From Taxillus chinensis (Eukaryota > Streptophyta > Magnoliopsida > Santalales > Loranthaceae): a DNA stretch of 64,000 nt. Where the stretch lies: contig CM042085.1 of the NCBI GenBank assembly GCA_023512835.1, positions 1,459,989 to 1,523,988 on the forward strand, given 5' to 3'. Positions 52,400 through 64,000 of the stretch are shown here, piece by piece. Under the pieces are notes generated by a model that worked only from the letters and a program-made list of their open reading frames with translations, was not told the DNA's origin and did not search any database. Each line of letters starts with the position of its first letter. Positions within the stretch are counted from its first letter, which is position 1. A program made the position numbers and the translations under genes.

Positions 52400-53425
52400 A
52401 TGCCGATCCGAAACATTGCGGTGGGTCGACCCGAGGAGACGACTCGGCCGGACGCCCTCAAGGCGGCGCTGGCTGAGTTCATCTCCACGCTCATCTTCGT
52501 CTTCGCCGGCGAGGGATCCGGCATGGCCTTCAACAAGCTCACCGACAACGGATCAACCACCCCCGCCGGCCTTGTTGCCGCCGCCCTAGCGCACGCCTTC
52601 GGTCTCTTCGTCGGCGTCGCAGTTAGCGCTAACATTTCAGGTGGCCACGTTAACCCTGCCGTCACCTTCGGCGCCTTCGTTGGCGGCAACATCACCCTCC
52701 TTCGTGGCATCCTTTACTGGATCGCGCAGCTTTTAGGTTCCACCGTAGCCTGCCTGCTCCTCAAGTTTGGATCCCACGGCCAGGTGAGAACGAAAACAAT
52801 TTAAGGTCGTTAGTTAGTTACTCTTCCCGGGAGGTTGAGAAAAAAGTTAGTTTCATCTGGGTGATCACCAAACAACTTACGCAGTAGCATATAATTAATG
52901 AGTGATCATTAAAATTGCTAAAATCTGAGATAGAAGAGGCCCTTTTAGCTGTGACATGCACGCATAGGATGTTTCTTGTAGTTTTTTTTTTAAAAAAACA
53001 TATGATGTGGAAGACCTTATCTTAGTAATGTTTTTTGTATTGGCTGTGTTTAGACAACATCGGCGTTTTCGCTGTCCTCTGGAGTTGGGGTTTGGAACGC
53101 GTTTGTGTTGGAGATCGTTATGACGTTTGGGTTGGTGTACACGGTGTACGCGACGGCGGTGGATCCGAAGAGGGGCAACTTGGGGATTATCGCTCCGATC
53201 GCGATCGGGTTCATCGTGGGCGCGAACATCTTGGCGGGAGGGGCCTTCGACGGGGCGTCGATGAACCCTGCGGTGTCGTTTGGCCCTGCGCTCGTGAGTT
53301 GGAGCTGGTCTAACCATTGGGTGTACTGGGCGGGGCCGCTCGTTGGTGGTGGCCTGGCTGGGCTCGTGTACGACTCCTTCTTCATCACCCACACCCACGA
53401 GCAGCTTCCCACTACGGATTACTAG
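52400..53425 (+). CDS. TIP1;1: Tonoplast intrinsic aquaporin, TIP1 class
   Basis: Two exons, 52400-52783 and 53054-53425, separated by a 270-base GT-AG intron in phase 0, give 251 residues, the usual TIP1 length. The start [13 protein letters not shown] is the TIP1;1-type N-terminus. Six membrane helices and both pore motifs are visible: HVNPAV (Asn85) and SMNPAV (Asn199). His65 and the Val after the second NPA fit the TIP1 His-Ile-Ala-Val selectivity filter rather than the Arg of strict water pores. The C-terminus HEQLPTTDY is typical. It moves water, and probably H2O2 and urea, across the vacuolar membrane. The exons are markedly GC-richer than the flanks. TIP1;2 is the main alternative name. 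Confidence 0.96.
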
Positions 53426-56122
53426 AAGATCACCGGAGGATTGTCCTCTTCTCTGTTTTCTGCTTTCATTTGTTTTCCGATGATTTTCTCTTGTTCTTTT
53501 TTCTTGAAAATTTGTAATCGTTGGTGTTCCTGTCTGCGTCACCGTGGTGGGTTGCTGCCCTGGGATGCATTGATTGGGGTTTGAGTCTTAAATTAAACCT
53601 GGTGGTTTTTGCTGGTCCTTGTGCTCCAGCATAGCAGTTGTAAAATTTTAATTTCCCGCATTCAAATTATTCAAATCCGCTCATTGTTGTTATTGTTCTG
53701 CAATCTTACCTTAGTTTGATGTTTTTTTATGAGTCTTATTTTCTGTATTTTATTTTTTATTTATATTCTAAATTTAGTTCTTATTTGTTAAGAGTGTAAC
53801 TGTTTTTAAGAGAATGTATTTTTTGATAGGGTAATATTTGTAACAGTAAGTCTGAATAGTAACAGTGGGTCTGAAACTATTTTTATTTTTAAAAATAATT
53901 TGATGAATTAAAAAATATATGCGTAAAATTTTATTTGATTTGATTGTTTTTAAAAATAATTATATTTTAAATATAACGATGTATTGTCAAAGCATTCAAA
54001 TGGAGACTATTTTTATTAAAATAACGTCATTGCAACGTTAAGCGGATCTTAATAATGTCATTTACTTAATATATTTTTTAAAAAAGAGGGGTCTTCCGGA
54101 AGGCTTTAGATTTAGAAACAGTTAAGTAGTTGCCTTTTATTTTTAGTATATTATTATTTAAAATATATTTTAATTTATAGTTTTTGAACGTAATGTTACG
54201 GCACTAAACATATTCTTATGGTAAGAATAATTTTTCCATCACTTCAGTTTTTGGATATTAAATTTCGTATTTTAGTATTGTGCCAAAGGTTATGCTTTGT
54301 TATTCGTGAGTATATTCTTTAATATTGTGTCTTACCTACGGGGTGAAGGAGTATGGTTAAATTAGTTTTAATTAGGATATTGGTTTTTGGATTTAAAGTA
54401 AGCTTTATGTTTTGCTCACGATATTAAGTCGTATTGTTTTTTTACGTTTTGTCTTACGATTTTTAGCTGTATGTGTATTTTGTTCGCGTTGTCTGAGATA
54501 ATATTACATTTGTCCGGCCCGTTAGGTAACCTGTTTTTGATATCAATAATGAACTAGTATTATTATTATTACCGCAGAATAATTAGTTGAGTGTGGTTGG
54601 TCAAGTGGGTCAATAATGTTATATTCGATGAATATCCGGAACAAGGGTCTCACATGCATCCCAGTCCCGTTCATGTGGTCCATCATACAGACACAGACAC
54701 AGTCGCACATTTCGTGAAACCAAAGGGCAATGCATATCGCTTAAGTGCTTCTGCGTTGGATCGAATGCTGGTTTTTATGTACGAAATTAATTAGGAGGTC
54801 TCTCCGGAAAATCATGTGGTGGCATGAGCCGATACTGATGCTGAGACGTGAAACATAAGGGAAGTGATATGTTGTGGAGGGCGTGTGATGGTGCGAGGTT
54901 GGACGGTGAGAGAGTGGGCGTCTGGTTTGAATTTGAGGGCATGACCAAAAGCTGTCCTGTGGAAAAAAAACAGGTGCCAGGCGCATGAGTTAAATATGGA
55001 TGGGCGGTGGCCGGTCTGGCCCCCCTTAAATATTTGCCTTCTGCCGGGGACCCAAACTGGTGGCTACGGTGAGTAGGGCGGAGCAACAGCGCACGTGAAT
55101 CCGACCCATTCACATGTGCGCACTTTTGATAGCTTTGTTACTTTTGTACCACGCCTGCTGCACTCAAATAATGGTTAATTATGACGACACGGGGACGTGT
55201 GAAACAACCTTGTTTAACGAGAAATGAAAGGTGTATTAATATGGTAGGATGATAAAAGTCTTTCAATGAATTTTATAATTTTAAATTTTTATTTTTATTT
55301 TTTTATATAAATATACATGTACTATATTTTTTAAATCATCATTTATATTATTAAAATAAAATTTTAAATTAATTATTTTATTTAATAATAAATTTTTATA
55401 ATTAAATTTGAAATAAAAATGAATAATAAGAAAACCGTAAAAGAAATAAATAAGAGAAAATTTATATATAAAAATTAATAATTATATGTAATGAATAATA
55501 TGTATAAGAAATATAGTATAATTTTTTATACTATACAAACTTGATAAAAAGAGTTAAACATAAGATATGGTGGGAATGATTTTTTACTTTTAATGTTTTT
55601 TTTTTAATATAAAAAAATAAACTTCTATCATAAATCTACTACTAATACTCTTATACCATTACACTACTCATAGTTACGGTAATACATAACATAACATTTC
55701 TCATTGGGTTGGCCTAACTAACCTCTACCATGATATGTAATGCTCAGGTTGGTGATTCAGAATATATGTGGGTGATATGCAGATTTGCAACGTCGCTGCA
55801 GGAGAGAACAGATAAAGAGATGGATGCATGTGGATCCAAGGTTGGATCCCTTTCATGTGGGACTGGTTTCGTCGCGTATGTTCGCTCGTCTTTTTGGCTA
55901 CAACTTGCACCGGGCGAGTAAAAATGAAACTGAGCAGTGACGATTTTCATTGTCGGATAATCACGAATGCCTCAAATGTCGTGACAATTTATCATTGTCT
56001 TTTTCTTTTAATTATCTGCGTACGTATACCCCATAGGTTTTGAACTTGACGAGATATACGTATGTTCCAACTTCAAAAATTTGCGTATCTGCATTGCCAG
56101 ATATATAGCACTCCTACATTAA

Positions 56123-56160
<38 letters not shown>

Positions 56161-59100
56161 CTCCGAATTACATGCCTTTCTTATTGGATGTACTTTTAAT
56201 CTATTAGAGTTAACGTTTGAATTTCTGATTTTATTTTAAAAAATAATAATTATGCATGGTATTATAGACTTTTAATTTTTGTTTTATGATTGAAATTACA
56301 ATTTTTAACAAGTAATGTGTTTTGTAACAGTAGCCCACAAAAGTGGGTAAAAGAAATAATACGGTGAGTTGAGGTAATAAAATAGAGTAAAAAGAAGAGA
56401 ACAAAGGATTAAAAAATGTTTGAATTTGAAAATTGTTTTCACAAAAACCAGACTTTACTTAGACCTGATTTTCAATTATGGTTAAAAATGGCTTATCAAA
56501 GTTTAAAATTTGATTAATGCTACGTACAGCTAGCCTTCGGATGTAACCGTTGTGCAACCAGGATTGACATGATGCACAATAATTGAACCTACTTAAAACC
56601 GGTGGTTCATTTAACCGTTGTGCAACCACTTATCAGCCACCTTTGGGATGTAACCGTTGTCCAATTTGAAGGTCCTTGTTGCAAAAGATGGATTTCGAGA
56701 ATATATATATCTGTCAATCTGCGTGCGTGTCGTGTGTGTGAGAGATTATCCAGATAAAGAGCATTTTTTTTATCAAACCAAATTTATCCTTCATTTTTAA
56801 TATTTAAAAATTGTTTTATCAATTAAATTCACAGTAACTTTATAATAATGTTTGTTTTAAAAAATAATTTTTTAATAAATCACAAATTGTAAAATTTATA
56901 GGACGCCTACTCTACCCATCATACGTTCAGACCAAAAACATAATTTTAATTTTTTCCCTATTTTCGTATAATAATTTTTTTAATTCATATATCTCAATCA
57001 ATATTTTACGTGTGTTATGTTTTTTTTCTTTTCCCCCTTTTCTTTTCTTTCGTTTTTTTCATTTATCACGATGCCTTTGTGTTTGCAGAGTTAACTGAGC
57101 AAATAAATAAATTAAAATGGGAGACACATGATGTACAGTTCATTTATATTGCAAAATTTAATAAATTGTTATATGATTAAATAAACTTTTGATGATAAAA
57201 ACATTAAAACGCACGACCACATAAATGACTACGAAAGATGTCCTTGATGCAAGGACCAAAGAAAGTAGAAAGAGGAAAAGAAAGAAGGGCGGGTGTTTTT
57301 CTTTTCCTCAACGTTGGGAATTGATTTAATGATTTCGTTGCTATATCCATTAATGTATACTGATTTTATTTATTTATTTATTATATTAATTTTAAATTAG
57401 CTATTATTATTTTTTTAGATAATTTGGGTAAAATAATTTTTATAAATCATTCATTGGTCAGGATGAGAATGAATTGGTGTGGTGTCATGTCGCAGGCTTT
57501 GTAAATATTGCGTGTGGGTTTTATTTGCAAAGACAAAACAAGGCCGACGTGCAAATAATTGATGAAAAAGTAGGAATGGGTGGGAGACAGGGAAAAGCTT
57601 GGATAATAATGGTTAGGGGTGGGTACACGGAACCCAACACAAGCGATGAGATGAGATTGTTGATGTGGAATGTGGGTCCTCCTCATACGCCGAGTCACTT
57701 CAATAGATGTGCCCTTTCACACATCATCATCATCATCATTATTTTCATTATTATGATTATTATTATTAACAAAATAATACACTGGCCTATGCATGCTAAT
57801 CCCTAGTAATAGTTTGGTCAACCATTACGGAGGAAAAAAAAAAAAAATTCGCACATCATCATCTTCATTATCATTCTATGTCATTTGTACTGTTTGGCAA
57901 CACGTATGTCTACTGATATATACGGGTTATGGGTAATAGAAATCCACGCTCTTCCGTACGTGATCAGCGTCACCTACGTACGATACGAACCAGGTCTACC
58001 AACCTCATCCGCGAAACGAAATCCCAAACACTCAAAAAAATGTTGAAATGGCATTGGCCCATTGCAGATCAGCCGAGCTCTGGGATTATGGTTTCTCCGT
58101 CGATTCGGACACCGATCAAGGAAGAAGAGGAAGCACGTGAAGGGTTGGTTATGGGGCTGTTGGAACAAAAAGTGAAGCTGGGTTTCCAACAGTTTCGGTT
58201 CGGATTTACGCATAACATTCGCATCGCGTCACAGAGTTGGTCTCTTCTGTTCTGCTCTGTTGTGTTCTGTTCAATCTCTGTTATGTTCTTCCAGATCCTG
58301 GTGGCTAATTAATCTTGTTAAACTCGCTTCTTGTTATGGGGCTCTTAAATTTCATGTTAAACTCGTTTTGGATTTACTCATTTTGAGAAGGTCTAGTAAG
58401 TAACCACTGCTAGAATTATGATATTGTTTGCAGCGATGGTATTTGACTATGGATTTTTTTTTTTTTTTGTGTTCGCCCATCCAGAGTTGCCGTGATTTAA
58501 TTTTTTCTACTAAGTGCAACAGGTTATTGGTGAAAATCTAATAACAGGTTATTGGCTTAATAACATGTTATTGGCTTAATAACATGTTATTAGTAATAGC
58601 AAAATCAAAAAATATATTTAACTAAAAATAATTTTTAAATTCATCATATAAATCATTAGCAAAAACCAAAACAAAAATTAAATATGATTTTAATTTTTAT
58701 TTGACTGAATATATTATGTAATTAAATAATGTTAATTTTCATATTTACCACATTCATATGCCTGATCAGTACCTCATTCATGCATGAGACATATCATTGC
58801 GTCGCTCCCTCACTCTCCGATCGTGCTGCCCTTGCCTCCCTCCCTCCTCCGTCGTGCTGCCCCTTGCCTCCCTTTCTCTCTCGTCGCGTCGCCTCCTGTC
58901 TCCCCCCTTTTCTTCGGAAACTGTTTTATTAGAGTAGATCTAACTTCTAATGTTTATGAGGTGGTAAGAGTGAATTGAAACTGATAAAATTTAATTAAAA
59001 TATAAATATCATAGGATTAAAATATTATTAACTAAAATGATAGTATTAAAAAAGCTCTGTGAAACATTCATGATCAGAGGAGTTGACGTTAGACCAGTCC

Positions 59101-61110
59101 CTCCCACGCTAACTCGTATGCGGTTGGTGGGGGTAGGACGCTCCCACATGACATGACTTGAGGCGGTGCAGTTACTCCTCGCACGCTATCTCTCATCTTG
59201 ATTGTTTTCCAACGCGTGTGAATCCAGCGTAAAAGGAGACCTACGTAAATGGCGTTATTTGTTTTTAACATAATTGTGAATTCCCCCCCTCCGCATATCT
59301 ATCAAATGGCAATTGAAGAATGAATGACAACGCCTCCAAATAATTTGTTGTCTCTTTCCCTTCCACCTCTCACTCCACCACAAACACACGAGTCCGCTCG
59401 CTTCCCCAATCATTTAATCATGATTTCACCCGAAACAAATTTCTGTAAGAATTCTAATTAAATCCCTCTTAAATTTTAGGCTTCAGTAGTAATAAATGAA
59501 ATTGGATGACTATCTTCACGCACAGTATATTCACAACAGGTTAGTTTTTTATTGCAAATTTATTTCTTATAATTTATTTATATTATTAAAAAAATTTACA
59601 TCCCAATTTTCAACACTAATTTTATTATAAAATAATATATTTTTTATTTTTTATTTATTACTTTTTTTTTCTCTACAACCAATCAAAAATTTATATTTCT
59701 AAAAATATATATTAATATTTATAGAAAATGTATTCAAGAATAATAGTGAATTCCTAAATATGAAAATTTATTTTTTTTATTTTATATTTATGTACCTGGA
59801 CATCCACATCACATCAAATACTTTGTAATGCTATTTTTAAAAAAAAAATTAAAAATAAATTTTATAGTTTTAGTCAAAACGAAACTATATCGGGTTTAAC
59901 AAAAATAGATATCAGAGTATAAATCTTTACATTTAGATGATCACCATTCATCATTCAAGTAAAATTTTAATATATTTTTTAAATATATATATATACTTTT
60001 AATTGATTGTAATAAGTGAAAGAGATAAAAATAAATAATAAAAATAAATTTTTATATATATATATATATATATGAAAAAATATACTATTTATATCATAAA
60101 ATAAAATAAGAATGTAAAATAATATAAATGTGATGTTTTTAACAAATATGATGTGGATGTTTTTTTTTATAAATTATTATTTTTTCTCGTAAATTGTAAA
60201 AAAAAAATGATGATCTCGCAACTGATGTGAATGCTTTAGGTAAAATACCTTTGCCAAATATACATTTTAAAATGTAAGAACAAACCACAAAAACTTATTT
60301 GGAAACCTCCCACACATAACCAATTAACCCTTACATCCTGAATAGCAGTGTTTGCCAACGTTTTGACAACTTTAATATGTAGTAGATCACTATCTTACAT
60401 TTGTGACCTTGTAAATATTAAGATCACTTCATTGTTTCCTCCCCCTCCTCATACCGTCATCTTTTCTCCCACACAATTCAAAAATGAATGATACAACCAC
60501 TACAACAAATTAGGCAACCAGTTAACCAACCGTGCTTATATTGTAAACTTACAATAGCAGCATGCATACGTAAGTATAACTTCGAATTTGTGATCCAATT
60601 TTAGACGTTCATACTTTGAGAGAATAAAAGTGATAGTTTAATATTTTTTTTCTTGCCATAATCAATAATAAACTATTCAATCAAAATCAAAAGGAGATTT
60701 GGTGTGATGATTACCATATGACAAGCTATTAAGACTATCTGGATTTGTTTTATAATTTCGTATGAACCAGGCCAAACATTGAAATTGAACGCACGTGGGT
60801 TCCCGTCCCCATTTTCAACCGTAATTATCTTTAAAAAACAAATTCCTTAAAAAAAAAAAAAAAAGAAAGAGAGAAAGAGGTTTCTTACGCCGAATTTTTA
60901 GGCGATGGTCGGTGGAAGCTGTCGTGACGCCGCCACCCAATATCCCACCGAAGAAAATGGCAAATGAAATGGGAAGATATCAAATCCAGAGGCCCGCGCT
61001 CCTCCGTCCCTCCCAAGTCCCAACCCACGTGGGAGGTTCTGTTTTCGTCCTCGTACCATTCCTTCCCCCGTTTTCTCAAAACATTCCTGCAGGCTGCAAC
61101 TGTATTTAAG
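53426..61110. other. Gene-free stretch between TIP1 and CHYR1
   Basis: About 7.7 kb without a recognised gene. Noted inside: GC-richer patch 54,580-55,110; (ATT)n 56,122-56,160; three copies of TAACCGTTGT at 56,541, 56,611 and 56,650; an unassigned plus-strand frame of 127 codons at 57,929-58,312; short tandem units at 58,515-58,592; a CTCCCT-type block at 58,800-58,910; (AT)n near 60,055-60,073. None shows family features. Confidence 0.45.
58515..58592. repeat. Short tandem repeat with inverted character
   Basis: Units around TTATTGGCTTAATAACATG repeat about three times. TAACATGTTA and TAATAAC/GTTATTA parts are also self-complementary, so the tract could form a hairpin. Confidence 0.6.
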
Positions 61111-61118
61111 GTGGGTAG

Positions 61119-61152
61119 TCTCTCTCTCTCCCTTTCTCTCTCTCTCTCCCCC
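61119..61152. repeat. (CT)n tract upstream of CHYR1
   Basis: Pyrimidine tract about 130 bases before the start codon, probably promoter or leader, as is common before plant genes. Confidence 0.8.
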
Positions 61153-61272
61153 CTAAATTTTCAATCAGCGAGATTTGTGTTATGTGGAGGCTGGTGGGTT
61201 TCATGTGAATTTCGTTGCCCAGATCACTTATTGTTTGTTAGCCTCTGTCATATATTAATTCGTGTCAGGAGC

Positions 61273-61284
61273 ATGCGTTTCTGA
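61273..61284 (+). other. Minimal upstream ORF overlapping the CHYR1 start
   Basis: ATG CGT TTC TGA: the stop overlaps the main start codon as TGATG. If this ATG is in the mRNA, translation of the main frame could depend on leaky scanning or reinitiation. Confidence 0.5.
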
Positions 61285-63814
61285 TGGAGCGTGGATCTGG
61301 GAATTTCGGGTATTTCTCCTCCTTTTCCTTTTACTTTTTCCTGTTTTTGTTTTACTTGCTTTTGACTATCGCCCACTTTCGCTAGCTGAGGTTTTTGTTG
61401 TTACAATACATAATCAGCTAATCAGTGTCTGTCTATATAACCTGGGATGTGATTTCTGTTGTGTTTTTTTTTTGCCCTCCATCTGAAGGTGTTCGCACTA
61501 TAGGAGGAGGTGCAAGATCAGGGCACCTTGTTGTGGCGAAATATTCGATTGCAGGCATTGCCACAATGAATCTAAGGTTCGTGATGTTGCTGCATTTTTC
61601 TTTTTCTTAAAAACAAAACAACCGCCTAATTACTTCAGTAGAATTATAAATTTCAATTCAAACACGTTTTTATGTGAACAGAACTCTATAGAAGTTGATC
61701 CACTTGATCGGCATGATGTTCCTCGCGGCGAAATAAAGAAGGTTTGCTTATCTCTGTATTTTGTTTGCCGTTTAGTTAGCGAACACAATCTGAAAATAAT
61801 CATAATTTGTAATTGTGATATTCACCGATCTTGCTAATGTTGCTATAAAAATGATGTCTGGTGTATTGGGAGAGCCTTATTTCTTAATAATATATGGCAG
61901 CTCCGGTGGAACATGCTTTATCTCTTTCTTAATTTCTCTTGCATCAGAAGAAATCGTTAAATTTGATATGACCCGAAATAAAATCCCTTTTTTGTAATGC
62001 ACACTGCATGTTTTGTTCTTGTCTCGTAGGTCATATGTTCCCTGTGTGGCACTGAACAAGATGTGAGTTTTTTCCCCCCTGAACTTGACTGTTATTGTTG
62101 TTGGTATATATAATTGTTATCATTATCATAAATGAGGCGTTCTTGTTAGGTTCAACAAAACTGCTTCAGCTGTGGTGTTTGCATGGGAAAATACTTCTGC
62201 TCAATCTGCAACTTCTTTGATGATGATGTATGCACCTACTTTTTGAATTGCTTATGTATGCAGAATTGTACGAGCTGTCCTTGCTTTTTTTATTCCATGG
62301 CACATCAGTATTTTTTGTTTGCTTTTCTAGGTTTCCAAGGATCAATACCACTGTGATAAATGTGGGATTTGCAGGTTGTAACATCTTACCACGAACTATG
62401 TATTATTTATTCGTTTCTTCATCAAAGATGTTATAAGTATTTATGCAAGCGTTTTGCTCCCAAAACATGCAGAACTGGTGGTGCAGAGAACTTCTTTCAC
62501 TGTGACAAATGTGGTATGATTCCAGATTTCCAATCTTTATCGAATTTTGGATTTTACCATGACTTATTTTACACTAGTTGGACCGTTAATGGTGGCAATT
62601 TTCTCTATCAATAATTACAATTTTGAAATTTGCTATCCTCGTTTCAGGATGTTGCTACTCAAAGCTGCTGAAGGGAGCACACCATTGCGTGGAGGGAGCA
62701 ATGCATCACAATTGTGCTGTTTGCTTTGAGGTTTAAAAGAAAAAGAAAAAAACTTCCAAGAAGACTATGTATGTCTAGTTGTGCGCTAATTTATTATTAT
62801 TTTTGGTTTGTTTTTTTGTCCCCATAGTTCCTTTTTGATACAACAAAAGACATTACCGCCTTGCCTTGCGGCCACACCATACATATGGAATGCGTGAAGG
62901 AGATGGTGCAGCATCTTCAGTATGTCCCTCAAGTAGAATTTGGGCAAACCATTTCATTTTGGTGAATTTTTTTTTTTTGCTCAAATAGGCTGAATTTATA
63001 CCTGTGGGATCTTGCAGGTACGCCTGTCCTGTTTGTTCAAAATCATTCTGTAATATGTCCCGTGTGTGGAAAAGGCTTGACGAGGAGGTATATGATATGA
63101 CTATCAGTAATGGGCTTATTTAAATTTGTGAAGGGTTTCCCCGTTTTGAATGTGTTGTTGCTGATCAATCTGTTCTCAGGTTGCTTCTACGCCTATGCCT
63201 CAAATGTATGAAAGTCAGATGGTGAGGAGAATGTAATTGCATCATTGGCATAAATGAATTTCAGTAGACGGTTGATCTTATATTAAAATTAGTTCTTATA
63301 CGAATAGGTTTGGATTCTCTGCAATGACTGTGGAGAGAAATCTGAGGTGAATTTCCACATTGTGGCGCAGAAGTGCCTGAAATGCCAATCCTACAACACG
63401 AGGCAAACTAGGGAAAGTCGGGAGGGCCATGCTCCTTGCTCACCTACCATTGAAGAGTAAGGTAGATGACTACTCAGCTTCATCTATCCTAACAAACACA
63501 GTTCCTTAGACCCTACTTATGAATGGGGTTTGTTTCCTCTTATTTGGCGTTCCCAATAGGAATCGTTTGTGTTGGTAGTGCTAGCACATGAACCTGCTGT
63601 AACATGGGTACTTCGATTAAGTTGGCGTTCCTTTTTTTTTTTTTGAATATAATTTTTAGTTATGAATGTTCTGAGGGTTCTAATTCTTGTTAAATTTACG
63701 AACCTTAAATGTTCAACTAATTAAATATCAAATTGAATACTGTTATAACTTGAAATTGATTCCCATTGCAGGTCGTGCCACAAATGCAAATCATACCAAT
63801 CCATGAACGTGTGA
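61284..63814 (+). CDS. CHYR1: CHY-CTCHY-RING E3 ubiquitin ligase (CHYR1/RZFP34 type)
   Basis: Exons: 61284-61309, 61489-61576, 61682-61741, 62030-62062, 62150-62227, 62331-62374, 62473-62513, 62648-62730, 62828-62919, 63018-63087, 63180-63221, 63308-63456 and 63772-63814, giving 282 residues; all GT-AG, phases agree. If the last intron is kept, translation stops at 63458-63460 (269 residues). Domains: CHY zinc finger (about 9-80, [15 protein letters not shown] and CRHCHNESK), CTCHY (about 80-145), RING-H2 with C146, C149, C165, H167, H170, C173, C185 and C188, and a C-terminal zinc ribbon ([21 protein letters not shown]). It matches Arabidopsis CHYR1/RZFP34 better than MIEL1, for example [11 protein letters not shown] and [16 protein letters not shown]. 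The family adds ubiquitin to target proteins and acts in ABA and drought responses. A short upstream ORF overlaps the start. Confidence 0.94.
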
Positions 63815-64000
63815 CGTTGTTGAATTCATAAACATACGAGTTCACAACGGCAGAATCAACCAGAAAAGTTAAAAGAAAGAAGTCACAAACTCTGGCCTTT
63901 ATTTGTTAATATATTTTTGCAGAAGTCTCTTAACTCCTTGTTTTGTTTTAACCCTCTCGAGTGAGATGTTAACTGCGGGTATTGGGTTTGAAGTGGTTAT
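63815..64000. other. CHYR1 3' untranslated region
   Basis: Sequence after the last CHYR1 stop; probably 3' untranslated region. No other feature seen before the window ends. Confidence 0.5.

Noticed and set aside
57929..58312. Plus-strand 127-codon frame
   Set aside because: Mixed composition with a hydrophobic tail, but no known domain, splice context or neighbouring exon; could be chance in a GC-richer patch.
1..64000. tRNA, rRNA, CRISPR arrays, bacterial-type operons, viral genes
   Set aside because: Looked for tRNA T-arm motifs, common plant microRNA sequences, regularly spaced repeats and viral polymerase motifs by eye; none convincing. A tRNA or microRNA scan by program was not possible.

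Overview
The window is nuclear DNA of a flowering plant, most likely a non-grass angiosperm (eudicot or magnoliid); the species cannot be fixed from sequence alone. Evidence: spliced genes with GT-AG introns of 74 to about 1700 bases, AT-rich intergenic DNA full of AT, GA and ATT microsatellites, and plant-specific families (TIP aquaporin, ZAT zinc finger with EAR motif, MORN-type PIP5K, plant H2B). Exon joins were worked out by eye from splice sites, reading-frame phase and recognised protein families. || Layout. 1-5820 (minus): 5' part of an SGR6-type HEAT-repeat gene, running off the left edge. 7.73-7.92 kb (minus): a decayed fragment of an AGC-type protein kinase. 8.58-9.01 and 10.82-11.25 kb (minus): two tandem histone H2B genes sharing one promoter architecture. 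13.78-18.47 kb (minus): a nine-exon PWWP-domain gene. 18.5-24.4 kb: mostly empty, AT-rich, with one transposon-like patch. 24.42-29.97 kb (plus): PIP5K9-type phosphatidylinositol phosphate kinase with eight MORN repeats. 32.4-36.1 kb (plus): RABC2-type small GTPase. 38.60-39.57 kb (minus): ZAT5-type C2H2 zinc-finger repressor, broken by a one-base frame change at a CAA repeat. 39.6-52.4 kb: a 12.8 kb gene-poor stretch holding GA repeats, a fold-back element and a suspect homopolymer block. 52.40-53.43 kb (plus): tonoplast aquaporin TIP1. 53.4-61.3 kb: no gene recognised. 61.28-63.81 kb (plus): CHYR1/RZFP34-type RING E3 ligase whose last intron can be spliced or retained, changing the C-terminus. 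|| The genes are individually transcribed housekeeping and signalling genes; nothing suggests a cluster or joint pathway beyond the tandem H2B pair. I found no convincing undescribed system. The points most worth checking are the ZAT5 frame break, the CHYR1 alternative C-terminus, the shared H2B promoter element, the kinase remnant, the 430-base fold-back element and the probable assembly error near 46.9 kb.
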